From the NCBI RefSeq assembly GCF_003217495.1, contig NZ_QJSW01000001.1, positions 62,001 to 126,000 on the forward strand: 64,000 nucleotides of DNA. The letters run 5' to 3'. The DNA is from Paenibacillus barcinonensis (GTDB taxonomy: Bacteria; Bacillota; Bacilli; Paenibacillales; Paenibacillaceae). The notes under the pieces are model-generated. The model saw nothing but the letters and a program-made list of their open reading frames with translations. It did not search any database and was not told the DNA's origin. Every line of letters starts with the position of its first letter. The first letter of the stretch is position 1. Position numbers and translations under genes: made by a program. Positions 26,410 to 34,906 of this stretch are shown here, in pieces.

Positions 26410-27348
26410 TCAGGATAACAGACGAGCAGCGGTCAGTGCATCTTGGCGAATCTGAGCAATCAAGGCATCAATGGAGTCAAATTTTTGCTCATTTCGAATG
26501 TAATGCACCAATTCCACCTTCAGCTCCTGATCATAGATTTGACCGTCAAAATCAAGCAAGTGCACTTCGTAGGTCGGTTTCATGCCATTCTCGTGAAAAG
26601 TCGGTTTGACACCCAGGTTCATCACACCAGCGAGCTGTTGATCCCCGACATTCACCCGCACAGCATATACCCCTTTGGCTGGGGTAACATAATGATCGAC
26701 AAGTTCAAGGTTAGCCGTTGGAAAACCAATGGTACGCCCACGTTTTTCTCCATGGATAACTGTCCCTCTGACGCTGTATGGACGGCCGAGCCACTGACTT
26801 GCCTCATACATTTCGCCACGTTTCAGAAGAGCACGGATGAGTGAGCTGCTCACCTTCTCCCCGCCAAGCAGAAACGGAGGCACCGTCTCTACCGTCATAT
26901 CGCCTGCACCCAATGTACGCAGCATCTGCTCATCGCCCGCGCCTTTATGCCCGAAACGAAAATCAAATCCGACAACAGCTGTTCGCGTTTGAAGAGGAAG
27001 TAACAATTCATGCACAAATTGCTCCGGCGATAACTTTGAAAAAGACTCATTAAACTCAACCACGTACAGAATATCCACTCCCATACCAGCCAAAATCTCT
27101 TCTTTGTCTCGCAGCGGAGTAAGGTATCCCTCGTAATCCCCTTTGCGCATAACTTCTTTCGGGTGGGGGTGAAAGGTCATGACGGCCGCCTTCTTACCCG
27201 TTTCCCGAGCAATGCGAACGGCGGATAGAATGACGCTTGCATGGCCGAGATGCAGCCCATCGAATTGACCTATTGCCAACACTTGGGGATGTGTACTCAG
27301 TTCCGCAGAGTGTAATGTCTGCGGATAGGTTAACATTACGGTTTTCAC
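26410..27348 (-). CDS. ribF: RibF, bifunctional riboflavin kinase/FAD synthetase
   Basis: Converts riboflavin to FMN and FMN to FAD. N-terminal nucleotidyltransferase domain (about 15-180) with GQFDGLHLGH; C-terminal riboflavin kinase domain (about 185-310) with GKxxG-like EKRGRTIGFPTANLE. I place the start at the GTG at 27348, 6 nt after AGGTGA; an ATG two codons before it is directly abutted by the binding site. It is the last gene of the rimP-nusA-infB transcription unit, 71 nt after truB. Confidence 0.96.
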   Translation of the reverse strand: MKTVMLTYPQTLHSAELSTHPQVLAIGQFDGLHLGHASVILSAVRIARETGKKAAVMTFHPHPKEVMRKGDYEGYLTPLRDKEEILAGMGVDILYVVEFNESFSKLSPEQFVHELLLPLQTRTAVVGFDFRFGHKGAGDEQMLRTLGAGDMTVETVPPFLLGGEKVSSSLIRALLKRGEMYEASQWLGRPYSVRGTVIHGEKRGRTIGFPTANLELVDHYVTPAKGVYAVRVNVGDQQLAGVMNLGVKPTFHENGMKPTYEVHLLDFDGQIYDQELKVELVHYIRNEQKFDSIDALIAQIRQDALTAARLLS

Positions 27349-27418
27349 AATCATTCACCTGCATTTCACTTGATGGGCCAAGCTTGAACCTCATCATCAC
27401 TCCAAGCCTGGTACCTTT

Positions 27419-28342
27419 TTATTCCGGCAAGAAAACTTTAACAGCCCTCACGGTTGGTTTCAATTCATCTCGTTCAAATATCCCCAGAAACGTGCCGTCC
27501 TGAGCATAGAGACGAAGCAGCCCAGGCTGCTCCACTGGCGGCTCCAGAAGACGAGCGGACAACTTTTGACCCTGAAGGGCGCCCTTCATCTGCTCTTCTC
27601 CGACCTTATGGGCTGGAATAGAAGGAATCGCTTCATCTACCGGGATCAGTGCCTCTGCCAGCGTGCCTTCGGCCATGCGCTTTTCCACCTCTTCTATATG
27701 GAGACAATGCTCTGCAGATATTCCTGCAGATACAGTACGTTCGAGCTTCACCATGGTAGACGGGAACCCCAGCTTGCGGCCGATATCGACACATAATGTA
27801 CGGATATACGTTCCCTTCGAGCATAAGGCACGAAAAGAGATGTCGGTTGTGCCGTCATTACTCTCTATTCCCGTCAGCTCCAGTTCATAGATCGTAACTT
27901 CACGACTCTTGCGCTCGACCGTTTTGCCCTCGCGTGCGAGTTCATATAAACGTTTGCCATCAACCTTCACCGCAGAATACATAGGCGGAACCTGTGAGAT
28001 CGTGCCAAGGAACTGCTCCAGAACCTGTTGTACCTGATCCCGTGTCACTTCTACAGCAGAGGATGAATGTTCAATGACTTCGCCCGTCAGATCCTCTGTA
28101 TCCGTCGCAAGTCCCAGCCTGAGCGTTGCCAAATATTCCTTAGGAAGCTCCTGCATATACTCCACTACTCGTGTAGCCCGCCCTAGGCAGAGCGGCAGAA
28201 CCCCGGTCACCTGAGGATCAAGCGTACCCGTGTGACCAATGCGTTTCATCTTTAGAATACGGCGCATCTTGGCTACGACGTCATGAGAAGTAAACCCCGC
28301 TGGCTTATACACCGGCAGCACACCTTCAAACGGCTTTACCAT
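27419..28342 (-). CDS. truB: TruB, tRNA pseudouridine-55 synthase
   Basis: Makes pseudouridine at position 55 of the T loop of tRNAs. A 307-aa protein with the catalytic Asp42 in GHTGTLDPQVTGVLP and a PUA-type C-terminal region (about 245-305). AGGTGA lies 7 nt before the ATG; the start overlaps the nrnA stop by 7 nt. Confidence 0.97.
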   Translation of the reverse strand: MVKPFEGVLPVYKPAGFTSHDVVAKMRRILKMKRIGHTGTLDPQVTGVLPLCLGRATRVVEYMQELPKEYLATLRLGLATDTEDLTGEVIEHSSSAVEVTRDQVQQVLEQFLGTISQVPPMYSAVKVDGKRLYELAREGKTVERKSREVTIYELELTGIESNDGTTDISFRALCSKGTYIRTLCVDIGRKLGFPSTMVKLERTVSAGISAEHCLHIEEVEKRMAEGTLAEALIPVDEAIPSIPAHKVGEEQMKGALQGQKLSARLLEPPVEQPGLLRLYAQDGTFLGIFERDELKPTVRAVKVFLPE

Positions 28343-29313
28343 TGTGAGTTCACCTGCTTCAGCACTTTTTCCACGACTTCTTCTAACTTGCCTTCCAAAC
28401 GGCAGCCCGCTGCGAGCACATGTCCGCCACCACCAAAGGTCTGTGCTAGCGCTGCAACATCTATTTTACCAGCTGAACGCATGGAGGCCTTTACTGCATT
28501 GTCATTGATAACTTTGAAAAAGATACCCACTTCCACTCCACGAATGTTGCGAGTGAAGTTCACAATGCCCTCCAAATCCTCATTAACTGCTCCGCATGCC
28601 TGCATGTCATCTGGTGTAATAACCACCCAGGCCACTCTGCCATCTTCCGTCATCTGCAAAGAAGAGAGAGCCTTGTTCAGAATGCGAACCTGGGGAAGCG
28701 TAACCTCTTCCAGCAGCGTTTGCGCAAGATAAGGACCATTCACACCATGTTCCAGCAGACGTGAAGCCACGGCCATTACATTCGGGCTTGTGTTGGCATA
28801 TCGAAATCCACCCGTATCTGTCAACAGACCCGTATATATAGACGTTGCAATATCCTTGTTCCACGTAATATCGAAAAGCTGTAAAAAATCAAACAAAATT
28901 TCGGCAGTTGCTGCCGCATCTGATTTGATGATATTTACTGCTCCATAACCGTTGTTCGTCGGATGATGATCAATATTCAGAATCATCGCGTCATCTTCAA
29001 AATATTGGCGGGTAAGCCCCACTCTGGCAAAGTCAGCACAATCAACACAGATGATCGCTTTATACTTACGCATCGGGGGTTGTTCGGTCATGTTCACAAT
29101 GGCATCCGCCTGCCATAAAAAACGCATGCGCTGCGGAATTTCACCTTCGTTGATCATGGTGAATGTCTTTCCCAGACATGACAGCAGCCAGCCCACCGTT
29201 ACCGTCGAGCTGACTGCGTCACCGTCCGGCTGTACATGCGACACGACCAGGTAATCGTCATGCTCCAGCAGGAATTGTTTTCCTGCCTGGAGCGCCTGTT
29301 CATAAGTGTGCAT
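28336..29313 (-). CDS. nrnA: NrnA, DHH-family oligoribonuclease / pAp phosphatase
   Basis: Degrades 2-5 nt RNA left by larger nucleases and dephosphorylates 3'-phosphoadenosine 5'-phosphate. The DHH domain shows HVQPDGDA (H26, D30, D32), VDCAD and IDHHPTN; the DHHA1 domain shows GGGGHVLAAGC. The ATG at 29313 is 6 nt after GAGGAG, giving 325 aa; 29 codons of open frame further up overlap rbfA. It sits between rbfA and truB as in B. subtilis. Confidence 0.95.
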   Translation of the reverse strand: MHTYEQALQAGKQFLLEHDDYLVVSHVQPDGDAVSSTVTVGWLLSCLGKTFTMINEGEIPQRMRFLWQADAIVNMTEQPPMRKYKAIICVDCADFARVGLTRQYFEDDAMILNIDHHPTNNGYGAVNIIKSDAAATAEILFDFLQLFDITWNKDIATSIYTGLLTDTGGFRYANTSPNVMAVASRLLEHGVNGPYLAQTLLEEVTLPQVRILNKALSSLQMTEDGRVAWVVITPDDMQACGAVNEDLEGIVNFTRNIRGVEVGIFFKVINDNAVKASMRSAGKIDVAALAQTFGGGGHVLAAGCRLEGKLEEVVEKVLKQVNSQW

Positions 29314-29332
29314 TGCCGTCTCCTCTATTCTG

Positions 29333-29692
29333 TTACTGGGATTCGTTTTTGTCGGAACCAATATCGCCCAGCAGCTTTTCAATCCGGCTACCGTATGCAA
29401 TCGATTCGTCGATCTTAAATATCAATTCGGGAACATGACGGAACCGGATACGTTTGCCCAGTTCCGTGCGCAGAAAGCCGTTTGCTTTCGCAAGTGCTTT
29501 AAGGGAATTATCCTTCTGCTCCTGTTCACCGAAGACACTTAGATAAACTTTGGCTTGCGACAAGTCGCCAGTCACTTCAACACCCGTAACGGTAATAAAA
29601 CCGATACGTGGATCTTTCAGTTCTGACTGGATAAGCAAGCTCAATTCTTTCTTGATCTGCTCGCCCACTCTACCTGTACGAATCTTAGCCAT
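29333..29692 (-). CDS. rbfA: RbfA, 30S ribosome-binding factor
   Basis: KH-fold protein (119 aa) needed for late maturation of 16S rRNA in the 30S subunit. Family features [44 protein letters not shown] and a C-terminal acidic tail are present. GAGGTGA precedes the ATG. It lies 25 nt after infB. Confidence 0.96.
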   Translation of the reverse strand: MAKIRTGRVGEQIKKELSLLIQSELKDPRIGFITVTGVEVTGDLSQAKVYLSVFGEQEQKDNSLKALAKANGFLRTELGKRIRFRHVPELIFKIDESIAYGSRIEKLLGDIGSDKNESQ

Positions 29693-29717
29693 GGTTGTTC
29701 ACCTCATACTTCCTTGC

Positions 29718-32273
29718 TTATCGTTGTACGGTCTCCATAATAAAGGCTTCGATAACATCGCCTTCCTTGAGATCGTTGTATTTATCCAATGTGATACCAC
29801 ACTCGTAACCTTGAGCCACTTCTTTGGCATCGTCTTTAAAGCGTTTCAGGGAATCCAGCTTACCTTCGTAAAGGACGATACCATCACGGATAAGACGCGC
29901 TTCCGCAGAACGAGTGATTTTGCCCGAGGTAACCATACAACCTGCAATGGTTCCCACTTTACTGATCGTGAAGGTATTACGCACTTCAGCATGACCAATA
30001 ACTTTTTCTTTGTAGATCGGATCAAGCATACCTTTCATTGCTTGTTCAATCTCTTCGATAACACTGTAGATGACGCGGTGCAGACGAATGTCCACTTGCT
30101 CTTGATCCGCAGTAATTTTCGCCTGATTTTCAGGACGAACGTTGAAACCGATCACGATGGCATTAGAAGCTGCCGCCAAAATAATATCGGATTCCGTAAT
30201 CGCTCCGGCACCGCTATGAATGATCTTCACGCGTACGCCTTCAACTTCGATCTTCGCAAGGGAACCTTTCAATGCTTCCACTGAACCTTGTACGTCACCT
30301 TTGATGATCACGTTCAAATCTTTGATCTCGCCATCTTTGATGTGCTGGAACAGATCATCCAGAGTTACACGTGTGTTCGTGCCCAAATCTGACTCACGTT
30401 GTGTAATCGCACGTTTTTCAGCGATGGAACGAGCCTTGCGCTCATCCTCAAACACCATGAACGGATCACCTGCACCTGGCACTTCTGTCAGACCTGTAAT
30501 CTCAACAGGTGTAGAAGGTCCAGCTTCTTTCAGACGACGACCTTTGTCATTCACCATCGCACGTACACGTCCGAAGCAGTTACCTGCAACGAAAGCATCG
30601 CCGACTTTCAGCGTACCATGCTGAACCAGAATACGTGCAACAGGTCCACGTCCTTTATCGAGTTCGGCTTCAATCACCGTACCTCTAGCACGTTTATCTG
30701 GATTTGCTTTGTATTCATTTACTTCTGCAACGAGCAGAATCATTTCAAGCAAACCTTCCAGACCCATTCTTTGTTTCGCAGATACGTTTACAAAGATGGT
30801 ATCTCCGCCCCACTCTTCTGGAACGAGTTCATAGTTGGTCAGTTCCTGCTTCACTTTATCAGGATCAGCACCCGGTTTGTCAATTTTGTTGACTGCAACG
30901 ATAATCGGCAGACCAGCAGCTTTGGCATGGTTAATCGCCTCAACCGTCTGTGGCATAACACCATCGTCTGCAGCTACCACAATAATTGTCATGTCCGTAA
31001 CCTGTGCTCCACGAGCACGCATCGCTGTAAACGCTTCGTGACCCGGTGTATCCAGGAACGTAATTTTCTTGTGGTTAATCTCAACTTGATATGCACCGAT
31101 ATGTTGCGTAATTCCGCCCGCTTCGCCGCCAGTTACATTCGTAGAACGAATCGCATCCAGCAATGTTGTTTTACCATGGTCAACGTGACCCATAATCGTT
31201 ACAACCGGAGGACGGGATTGAAGATCCGCAGGATCATCATTTTCTTCAACGGTTTCAAAACGGTCATCTTCAAGCACGATTTTCACTTCAACTTCGACAC
31301 CAAACTCACCTGCAAGCAGAAGAATGGTATCAATATCAAGCTCTTGGTTAATGGTTGCCATAACACCCATACCAATCAGCTTTTTGATAACTTCGGAAGC
31401 ATCTTTATGAAGCAGCTTCGCTGTTTCACCAACTGTCATATCACCACGAACGATGATTTTTTTCGGTGTGTTATCAATTTTTTCACGCTGTACATACTGC
31501 TGCTGATTTCTGTTGCGGTTGTTCTTGCCGCCACGGTTATTGCGGAAGTTTCCTCCGCCTCCGCGATTGTCATCAAAACGACGTCCACCGCCACTATTGT
31601 TGGAGCGATTTCCATTGTTGCTGCCTGTGTTGCCTTGGCCGCCTCTGCGTTGGCCACCTTGTCCCTGGCTTTGGCCTTGTCCTTGGCCACCACTACGGTT
31701 GCCAGTGCTGCTGGAGTTGCCTCCACCGTTATTTGGACGTTGACCCGCTCCTTGCGGACGGGAACCTGCGTTACCTTGACCGCCAGAAGCTGGTCTTGGA
31801 CGATTTGCTGATTGTGTTCCCTGGCTTGAGCCTGAAGAAGAATTGGTTCTGTTGCGGCTATCTTGGCCGCTTGGTCTTTGAGCGCCATTGTTATTGTTGG
31901 AATTTGGTCTATTGTTCATACCTACCTGCTTTTCCTGTTGTATTTTTGTTTGTACGGGACTACCGGTTGTACTATTGCTCTTCGGCGTGTTCACTCCGCC
32001 GCCCGGCTTGTTGCTGTCCACTGGTTTGTCACTGCGCACAGACGATGTGGCTACCGATTTGGCTTCGCCACCCTGTTTGGATGCGGCAGTGGATTTGATA
32101 TCTTTAAAAAATTGTTCCACCTTGCTCACTGATCCATTCTCCATTACACTCATATGATTGTTAACGGGAATATCCAGTTTTTTAAGAATGGTTATAATTT
32201 CCTTACTGCTCATGTTAAGGGACTTCGCATATTCATAAACTCGCAATTTTTCCTTGTTTTCCTGTTTACTCAA
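29718..32273 (-). CDS. infB: Translation initiation factor IF-2
   Basis: GTPase (851 aa) that brings initiator tRNA to the 30S subunit and promotes subunit joining. Order: N-terminal IF2N helix bundle (3-58), a 200-residue disordered linker (61-262) rich in Gly, Asn, Gln, Arg and Ser, a second IF2N domain (271-322), the G domain with G1 GHVDHGKT (362-369), DTPGHEAF and NKID, then domains II, III and the fMet-tRNA-binding C-terminus. The start is a TTG at 32273 with GGTGGAG upstream, 8 nt inside the end of ylxQ. B. subtilis IF-2 is shorter (716 aa); the difference is in the linker. Confidence 0.97.
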   Translation of the reverse strand: MSKQENKEKLRVYEYAKSLNMSSKEIITILKKLDIPVNNHMSVMENGSVSKVEQFFKDIKSTAASKQGGEAKSVATSSVRSDKPVDSNKPGGGVNTPKSNSTTGSPVQTKIQQEKQVGMNNRPNSNNNNGAQRPSGQDSRNRTNSSSGSSQGTQSANRPRPASGGQGNAGSRPQGAGQRPNNGGGNSSSTGNRSGGQGQGQSQGQGGQRRGGQGNTGSNNGNRSNNSGGGRRFDDNRGGGGNFRNNRGGKNNRNRNQQQYVQREKIDNTPKKIIVRGDMTVGETAKLLHKDASEVIKKLIGMGVMATINQELDIDTILLLAGEFGVEVEVKIVLEDDRFETVEENDDPADLQSRPPVVTIMGHVDHGKTTLLDAIRSTNVTGGEAGGITQHIGAYQVEINHKKITFLDTPGHEAFTAMRARGAQVTDMTIIVVAADDGVMPQTVEAINHAKAAGLPIIVAVNKIDKPGADPDKVKQELTNYELVPEEWGGDTIFVNVSAKQRMGLEGLLEMILLVAEVNEYKANPDKRARGTVIEAELDKGRGPVARILVQHGTLKVGDAFVAGNCFGRVRAMVNDKGRRLKEAGPSTPVEITGLTEVPGAGDPFMVFEDERKARSIAEKRAITQRESDLGTNTRVTLDDLFQHIKDGEIKDLNVIIKGDVQGSVEALKGSLAKIEVEGVRVKIIHSGAGAITESDIILAAASNAIVIGFNVRPENQAKITADQEQVDIRLHRVIYSVIEEIEQAMKGMLDPIYKEKVIGHAEVRNTFTISKVGTIAGCMVTSGKITRSAEARLIRDGIVLYEGKLDSLKRFKDDAKEVAQGYECGITLDKYNDLKEGDVIEAFIMETVQR

Positions 32274-32595
32274 TATACTCCACCTCCGACATTATACCGA
32301 CTTGCTTGGAGATCATTTTTGCAAACCCAAGGTCTGTTACTGCAAGAACCACCCGCGTATCTTTACCGATGCTTGACCCAATGCGGTCGCGATCCAATCC
32401 GATAAGAAGCGGAACCTTGTAAGTACCACATTTGTCGCGAAATTTCTTCTGTGTATTCGCTGAGGCGTCACCTGCAACTATAACCATCTTGGCTTCACCT
32501 GAACGGACCGCTTTCAGCACAATCTCATCACCTGTGAGAAGTTTGCCAGCACGCATCGAGAGACCAAGATAGGATAATACTTTAATATCACTCAT
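32266..32595 (-). CDS. ylxQ: YlxQ, L7Ae/L30e-family RNA-binding protein
   Basis: A 109-aa member of the L7Ae/L30e/S12e family, which binds kink-turn [28 protein letters not shown] and [15 protein letters not shown] are typical. The ATG at 32595 has AGGGG about 10 nt upstream; a GTG three codons before it is too close to that site. Its start overlaps the ylxR stop and its end overlaps infB, so ylxR, ylxQ and infB are coupled. Confidence 0.92.
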   Translation of the reverse strand: MSDIKVLSYLGLSMRAGKLLTGDEIVLKAVRSGEAKMVIVAGDASANTQKKFRDKCGTYKVPLLIGLDRDRIGSSIGKDTRVVLAVTDLGFAKMISKQVGIMSEVEYIE

Positions 32596-32896
32596 CTTCT
32601 TCACGCCCCTGTGCAGCTATGAATTCATCCTCTACTGCAATGAAATCAGCAGCAAGCTGCTCATAAATCTCCGGTGAAACTTTGCTTTTCAGCGCCCGGT
32701 CCAGCGCCCGATTTTTAAGTGCAAGCTTGAAACAGGACTCTTTGCCACACAGATATGCGCCACGTCCAGACTTTTTACCGGTCAAATCGATCAGCACTTC
32801 ATCCTCAGGCGTTTTAACGATGCGAATCAGCTGCTTTTTAGGCATCATTTCCTGGCAAGCCACACATTTGCGCATCGGCACTTTTTTTGGTTTCAT
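32588..32896 (-). CDS. ylxR: YlxR (RnpM), DUF448 RNA-binding protein
   Basis: A 102-aa DUF448 protein between nusA and ylxQ. The core VPMRKCVACQEMMPKKQLIRIV and KKSGRGAYLC is diagnostic. B. subtilis YlxR, renamed RnpM, binds RNase P RNA and modulates its activity; nucleoid and transcription effects have also been reported. A G-rich binding site lies 9 nt before the ATG. The C-terminal tail is acidic. Confidence 0.93.
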   Translation of the reverse strand: MKPKKVPMRKCVACQEMMPKKQLIRIVKTPEDEVLIDLTGKKSGRGAYLCGKESCFKLALKNRALDRALKSKVSPEIYEQLAADFIAVEDEFIAAQGREEDE

Positions 32897-32922
32897 ACGT
32901 CAGCGCCCCCCCGTGCTTTCCT

Positions 32923-34020
32923 TTAGTCGACGGAGACGGAATCCTGGTGCATTTCCGAAGAAGAATCTTTTTCTCTACCGAATTCCTGCTCCGCCTGGCT
33001 CTCACTCTTAATGTCGATCTTCCAGCCTGTCAATTTGGCTGCCAATCTGGCATTTTGGCCTTTGATGCCAATGGCAAGGGACAGTTGATAGTCAGGAACA
33101 ATCACTCGAGCCATCTTTTCCTCCTCGAACACATGAACTTCCAAGACCTTGGAAGGACTCAGGGCATTAGCCACATATTCGTCCACTTGTTCGGAATAAC
33201 GAACGATGTCGATTTTCTCACCGCGCAGCTCACCCACAATGGTCTGCACGCGCATTCCTTTTGGACCTACACAAGAGCCAACCGGATCAACTTCCTCGTT
33301 GCGGGAATGAACCGCAATCTTGGAACGGAATCCAGCTTCGCGAGCAACGGAACGAATTTCCACTACGCCGTCGAAAATTTCAGGCACTTCCAGTTCAAAG
33401 AGACGTTTCAGCAGGCCAGGGTGAGTACGGGACAAGATGATTTGTGGCCCCTTGGTTGTATTTTCTACCTTAGTGATGTACGCCTTGATGCGATCACCGT
33501 GAACAAACTTCTCGTTCGGCATTAACTCGGTAAGAGGAAGTGCCGCTTCGATTTTGCCCAGATCGATGTAGATATTGCGCAAATCCTGACGCTGCACTAC
33601 TCCCGTAACGATATCTTCTTCCTTATCTACGAAAGCATTGTAGATCAGGCCGCGTTCGGCTTCACGAATTCGCTGGGTAACAACCTGTTTGGCCGTCTGT
33701 GCGGCGATACGTCCAAAGTCGCGCGGCGTAACTTCAATCTCCGCAATATCTTCCAGCTGGAAGTGTGGGTTAATCTCCCGTGCAGCAGGCAACGAGATTT
33801 CCGTGCGCGAATCCAGAACTTCTTCCACGATCAGCTTACGAGCGTATACCCGAATAACCCCCGTATTGCGGTTCATGTCAACACGTACGTTCTGGGCCGT
33901 GTTAAAATTACGCTTGTAACTGGAGATAAGTGCAGCTTCGATTGCTTCAAACAGCACATCCTTGCTAATCCCTTTTTCCCGTTCCAATTCATTCATTGCT
34001 TCAATAAAATCCATACTCAT
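32923..34020 (-). CDS. nusA: NusA, transcription elongation/termination factor
   Basis: Binds RNA polymerase and nascent RNA, and modulates pausing and intrinsic termination. A 365-aa protein with the N-terminal RNAP-binding domain (1-125, MSMDFIEAMNELEREKGI), S1 domain (about 135-200) and two KH domains (about 200-345, DPVGSCVGPKGMR and AIGIKGQNARLAAKLTGW); like other Firmicutes it lacks the C-terminal acidic repeats. The ATG at 34020 follows AAGGGGG. It is second in the operon after rimP, whose leader holds a likely NusA-responsive hairpin. Confidence 0.97.
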   Translation of the reverse strand: MSMDFIEAMNELEREKGISKDVLFEAIEAALISSYKRNFNTAQNVRVDMNRNTGVIRVYARKLIVEEVLDSRTEISLPAAREINPHFQLEDIAEIEVTPRDFGRIAAQTAKQVVTQRIREAERGLIYNAFVDKEEDIVTGVVQRQDLRNIYIDLGKIEAALPLTELMPNEKFVHGDRIKAYITKVENTTKGPQIILSRTHPGLLKRLFELEVPEIFDGVVEIRSVAREAGFRSKIAVHSRNEEVDPVGSCVGPKGMRVQTIVGELRGEKIDIVRYSEQVDEYVANALSPSKVLEVHVFEEEKMARVIVPDYQLSLAIGIKGQNARLAAKLTGWKIDIKSESQAEQEFGREKDSSSEMHQDSVSVD

Positions 34021-34143
34021 GAATGTTGATCCCCCTTTCAAACATGGCATCTCATACGTAAAACGGCGAAAGGCTCGAAACTTGTGAGCACCTTGCCGTT
34101 ATCGTGAGATGTGTCTTTTTCATTAATCAAGTGAACAAGGCAC

Positions 34144-34605
34144 TTAAAACAAAATAGCCAGGCGCGCACTGGCAACCTTTTCATAAGAAACGGTATGCTG
34201 CTTCTTGCCTGCTTCAATGACAAGCTCCCCGTTATCAAAGGAAATCAGCTTGCCTTCGAACTCCTTCATTCCATTCACCGGCTCGTAGGTTGTAACAAAC
34301 ACATTTTTACCTACAGCTTTGGCAACATCCTCCGCTTTTTTCAGTGGACGTTCCGCACCGGGAGAAGACACTTCAAGGAAATAGACAGATGGAATCGGAT
34401 CGTTCTCATCCAGCTTGGCGCTCAGCTTTTCGCTGATCAAGACACAATCGTCGATGTCAATTCCACCTTCTTTGTCGACATACACCCGTAAAAACCAGTT
34501 GCTGCCTTCTTTGACGTATTCGATGTCAACCAGCTCGAAGCCTTGTTCGTTCAAGTAGGGTTGGATCATTTCTTCCACGGTAGATTTAATATTCGTTGTG
34601 CTCAA
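34144..34605 (-). CDS. rimP: RimP, ribosome maturation factor
   Basis: Assists 30S assembly around S12. The 153-aa protein shows [24 protein letters not shown] and [17 protein letters not shown], both family hallmarks. The start is the TTG at 34605, 9 nt after GGAGG; the longer open frame upstream would run through the leader hairpin region and is not conserved. First gene of the rimP-nusA-ylxR-ylxQ-infB-rbfA-nrnA-truB-ribF unit, with a strong promoter about 140 nt upstream. Confidence 0.96.
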   Translation of the reverse strand: MSTTNIKSTVEEMIQPYLNEQGFELVDIEYVKEGSNWFLRVYVDKEGGIDIDDCVLISEKLSAKLDENDPIPSVYFLEVSSPGAERPLKKAEDVAKAVGKNVFVTTYEPVNGMKEFEGKLISFDNGELVIEAGKKQHTVSYEKVASARLAILF

Positions 34606-34689
34606 AACCGATAACCTCCAACTTAGGTTACACCAGCTGTATCGCTGGCAGATGATTAAATACCCAAGATTCTTGTATACCAAAGACTA

Positions 34690-34711
34690 AAGAGTGGGTT
34701 TCCCCACTCTT
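34690..34711 (-). promoter_or_regulatory. Leader hairpin with interrupted T tract (attenuator) of the rimP-nusA operon
   Basis: Nine-bp perfect stem (34690-34698 with 34703-34711) closed by a GAAA tetraloop. It lies between the promoter and the rimP start. It is followed on the minus strand by CTTTAGTCTTTGG, a broken T tract typical of NusA-dependent rather than strong terminators. In B. subtilis the nusA operon is known to be autoregulated by NusA-dependent attenuation. Confidence 0.65.
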
Positions 34712-34743
34712 CAGAAATTCGTACTATCTCGTTCACTTCAAAA

Positions 34744-34772
34744 ATTATAACATAGTCTGGTAATAGTGACAA
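34744..34772 (-). promoter_or_regulatory. Strong SigA promoter of the rimP-nusA-infB operon
   Basis: On the minus strand TTGTCA (34767-34772), 17 nt, TATAAT (34744-34749). It lies between polC and rimP. Confidence 0.78.
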
Positions 34773-34818
34773 GTAAGCCATCCTTTGCGGGCCAGCAGCA
34801 CGAATGTACAAAATTCAG

Positions 34819-34898
34819 ATCCGTTGAAACAAAATCACTAACTGACCTGAACAATAACATCCGCTTCAAGCCTTGCAGCTGGCTGAGCTCAACGGATC
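34819..34898 (-). repeat. Inverted repeat downstream of polC
   Basis: A perfect 10-bp inverted repeat (34819-34828 with 34889-34898) with a 60-nt interior that contains a smaller GCC/GGC hairpin. It begins 9 nt past the polC stop; on the minus strand TGAATTTTG follows. Together with the promoter and attenuator it fills the 301-bp polC-rimP gap. Confidence 0.5.
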
Positions 34899-34906
34899 GC
34901 CCGGTC

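Noticed and set aside
27349..27418. FMN riboswitch in front of ribF
   Set aside because: Only 70 nt separate truB and ribF, too little for the aptamer of about 120 nt, and no RFN-box sequence is seen.
31600..31760. Regularly repeating GC-rich units that resemble a repeat array
   Set aside because: They are the Gly/Gln/Arg/Asn codons of the IF-2 linker. Unit length is irregular, there are no unique spacers, and no cas gene is near, so not CRISPR.
30399..31811. Long plus-strand open frame (470 codons) opposite infB
   Set aside because: It lies wholly antisense to infB, has no ribosome binding site, and its His/Cys/Arg-rich composition is what the complement of the IF-2 codons gives.
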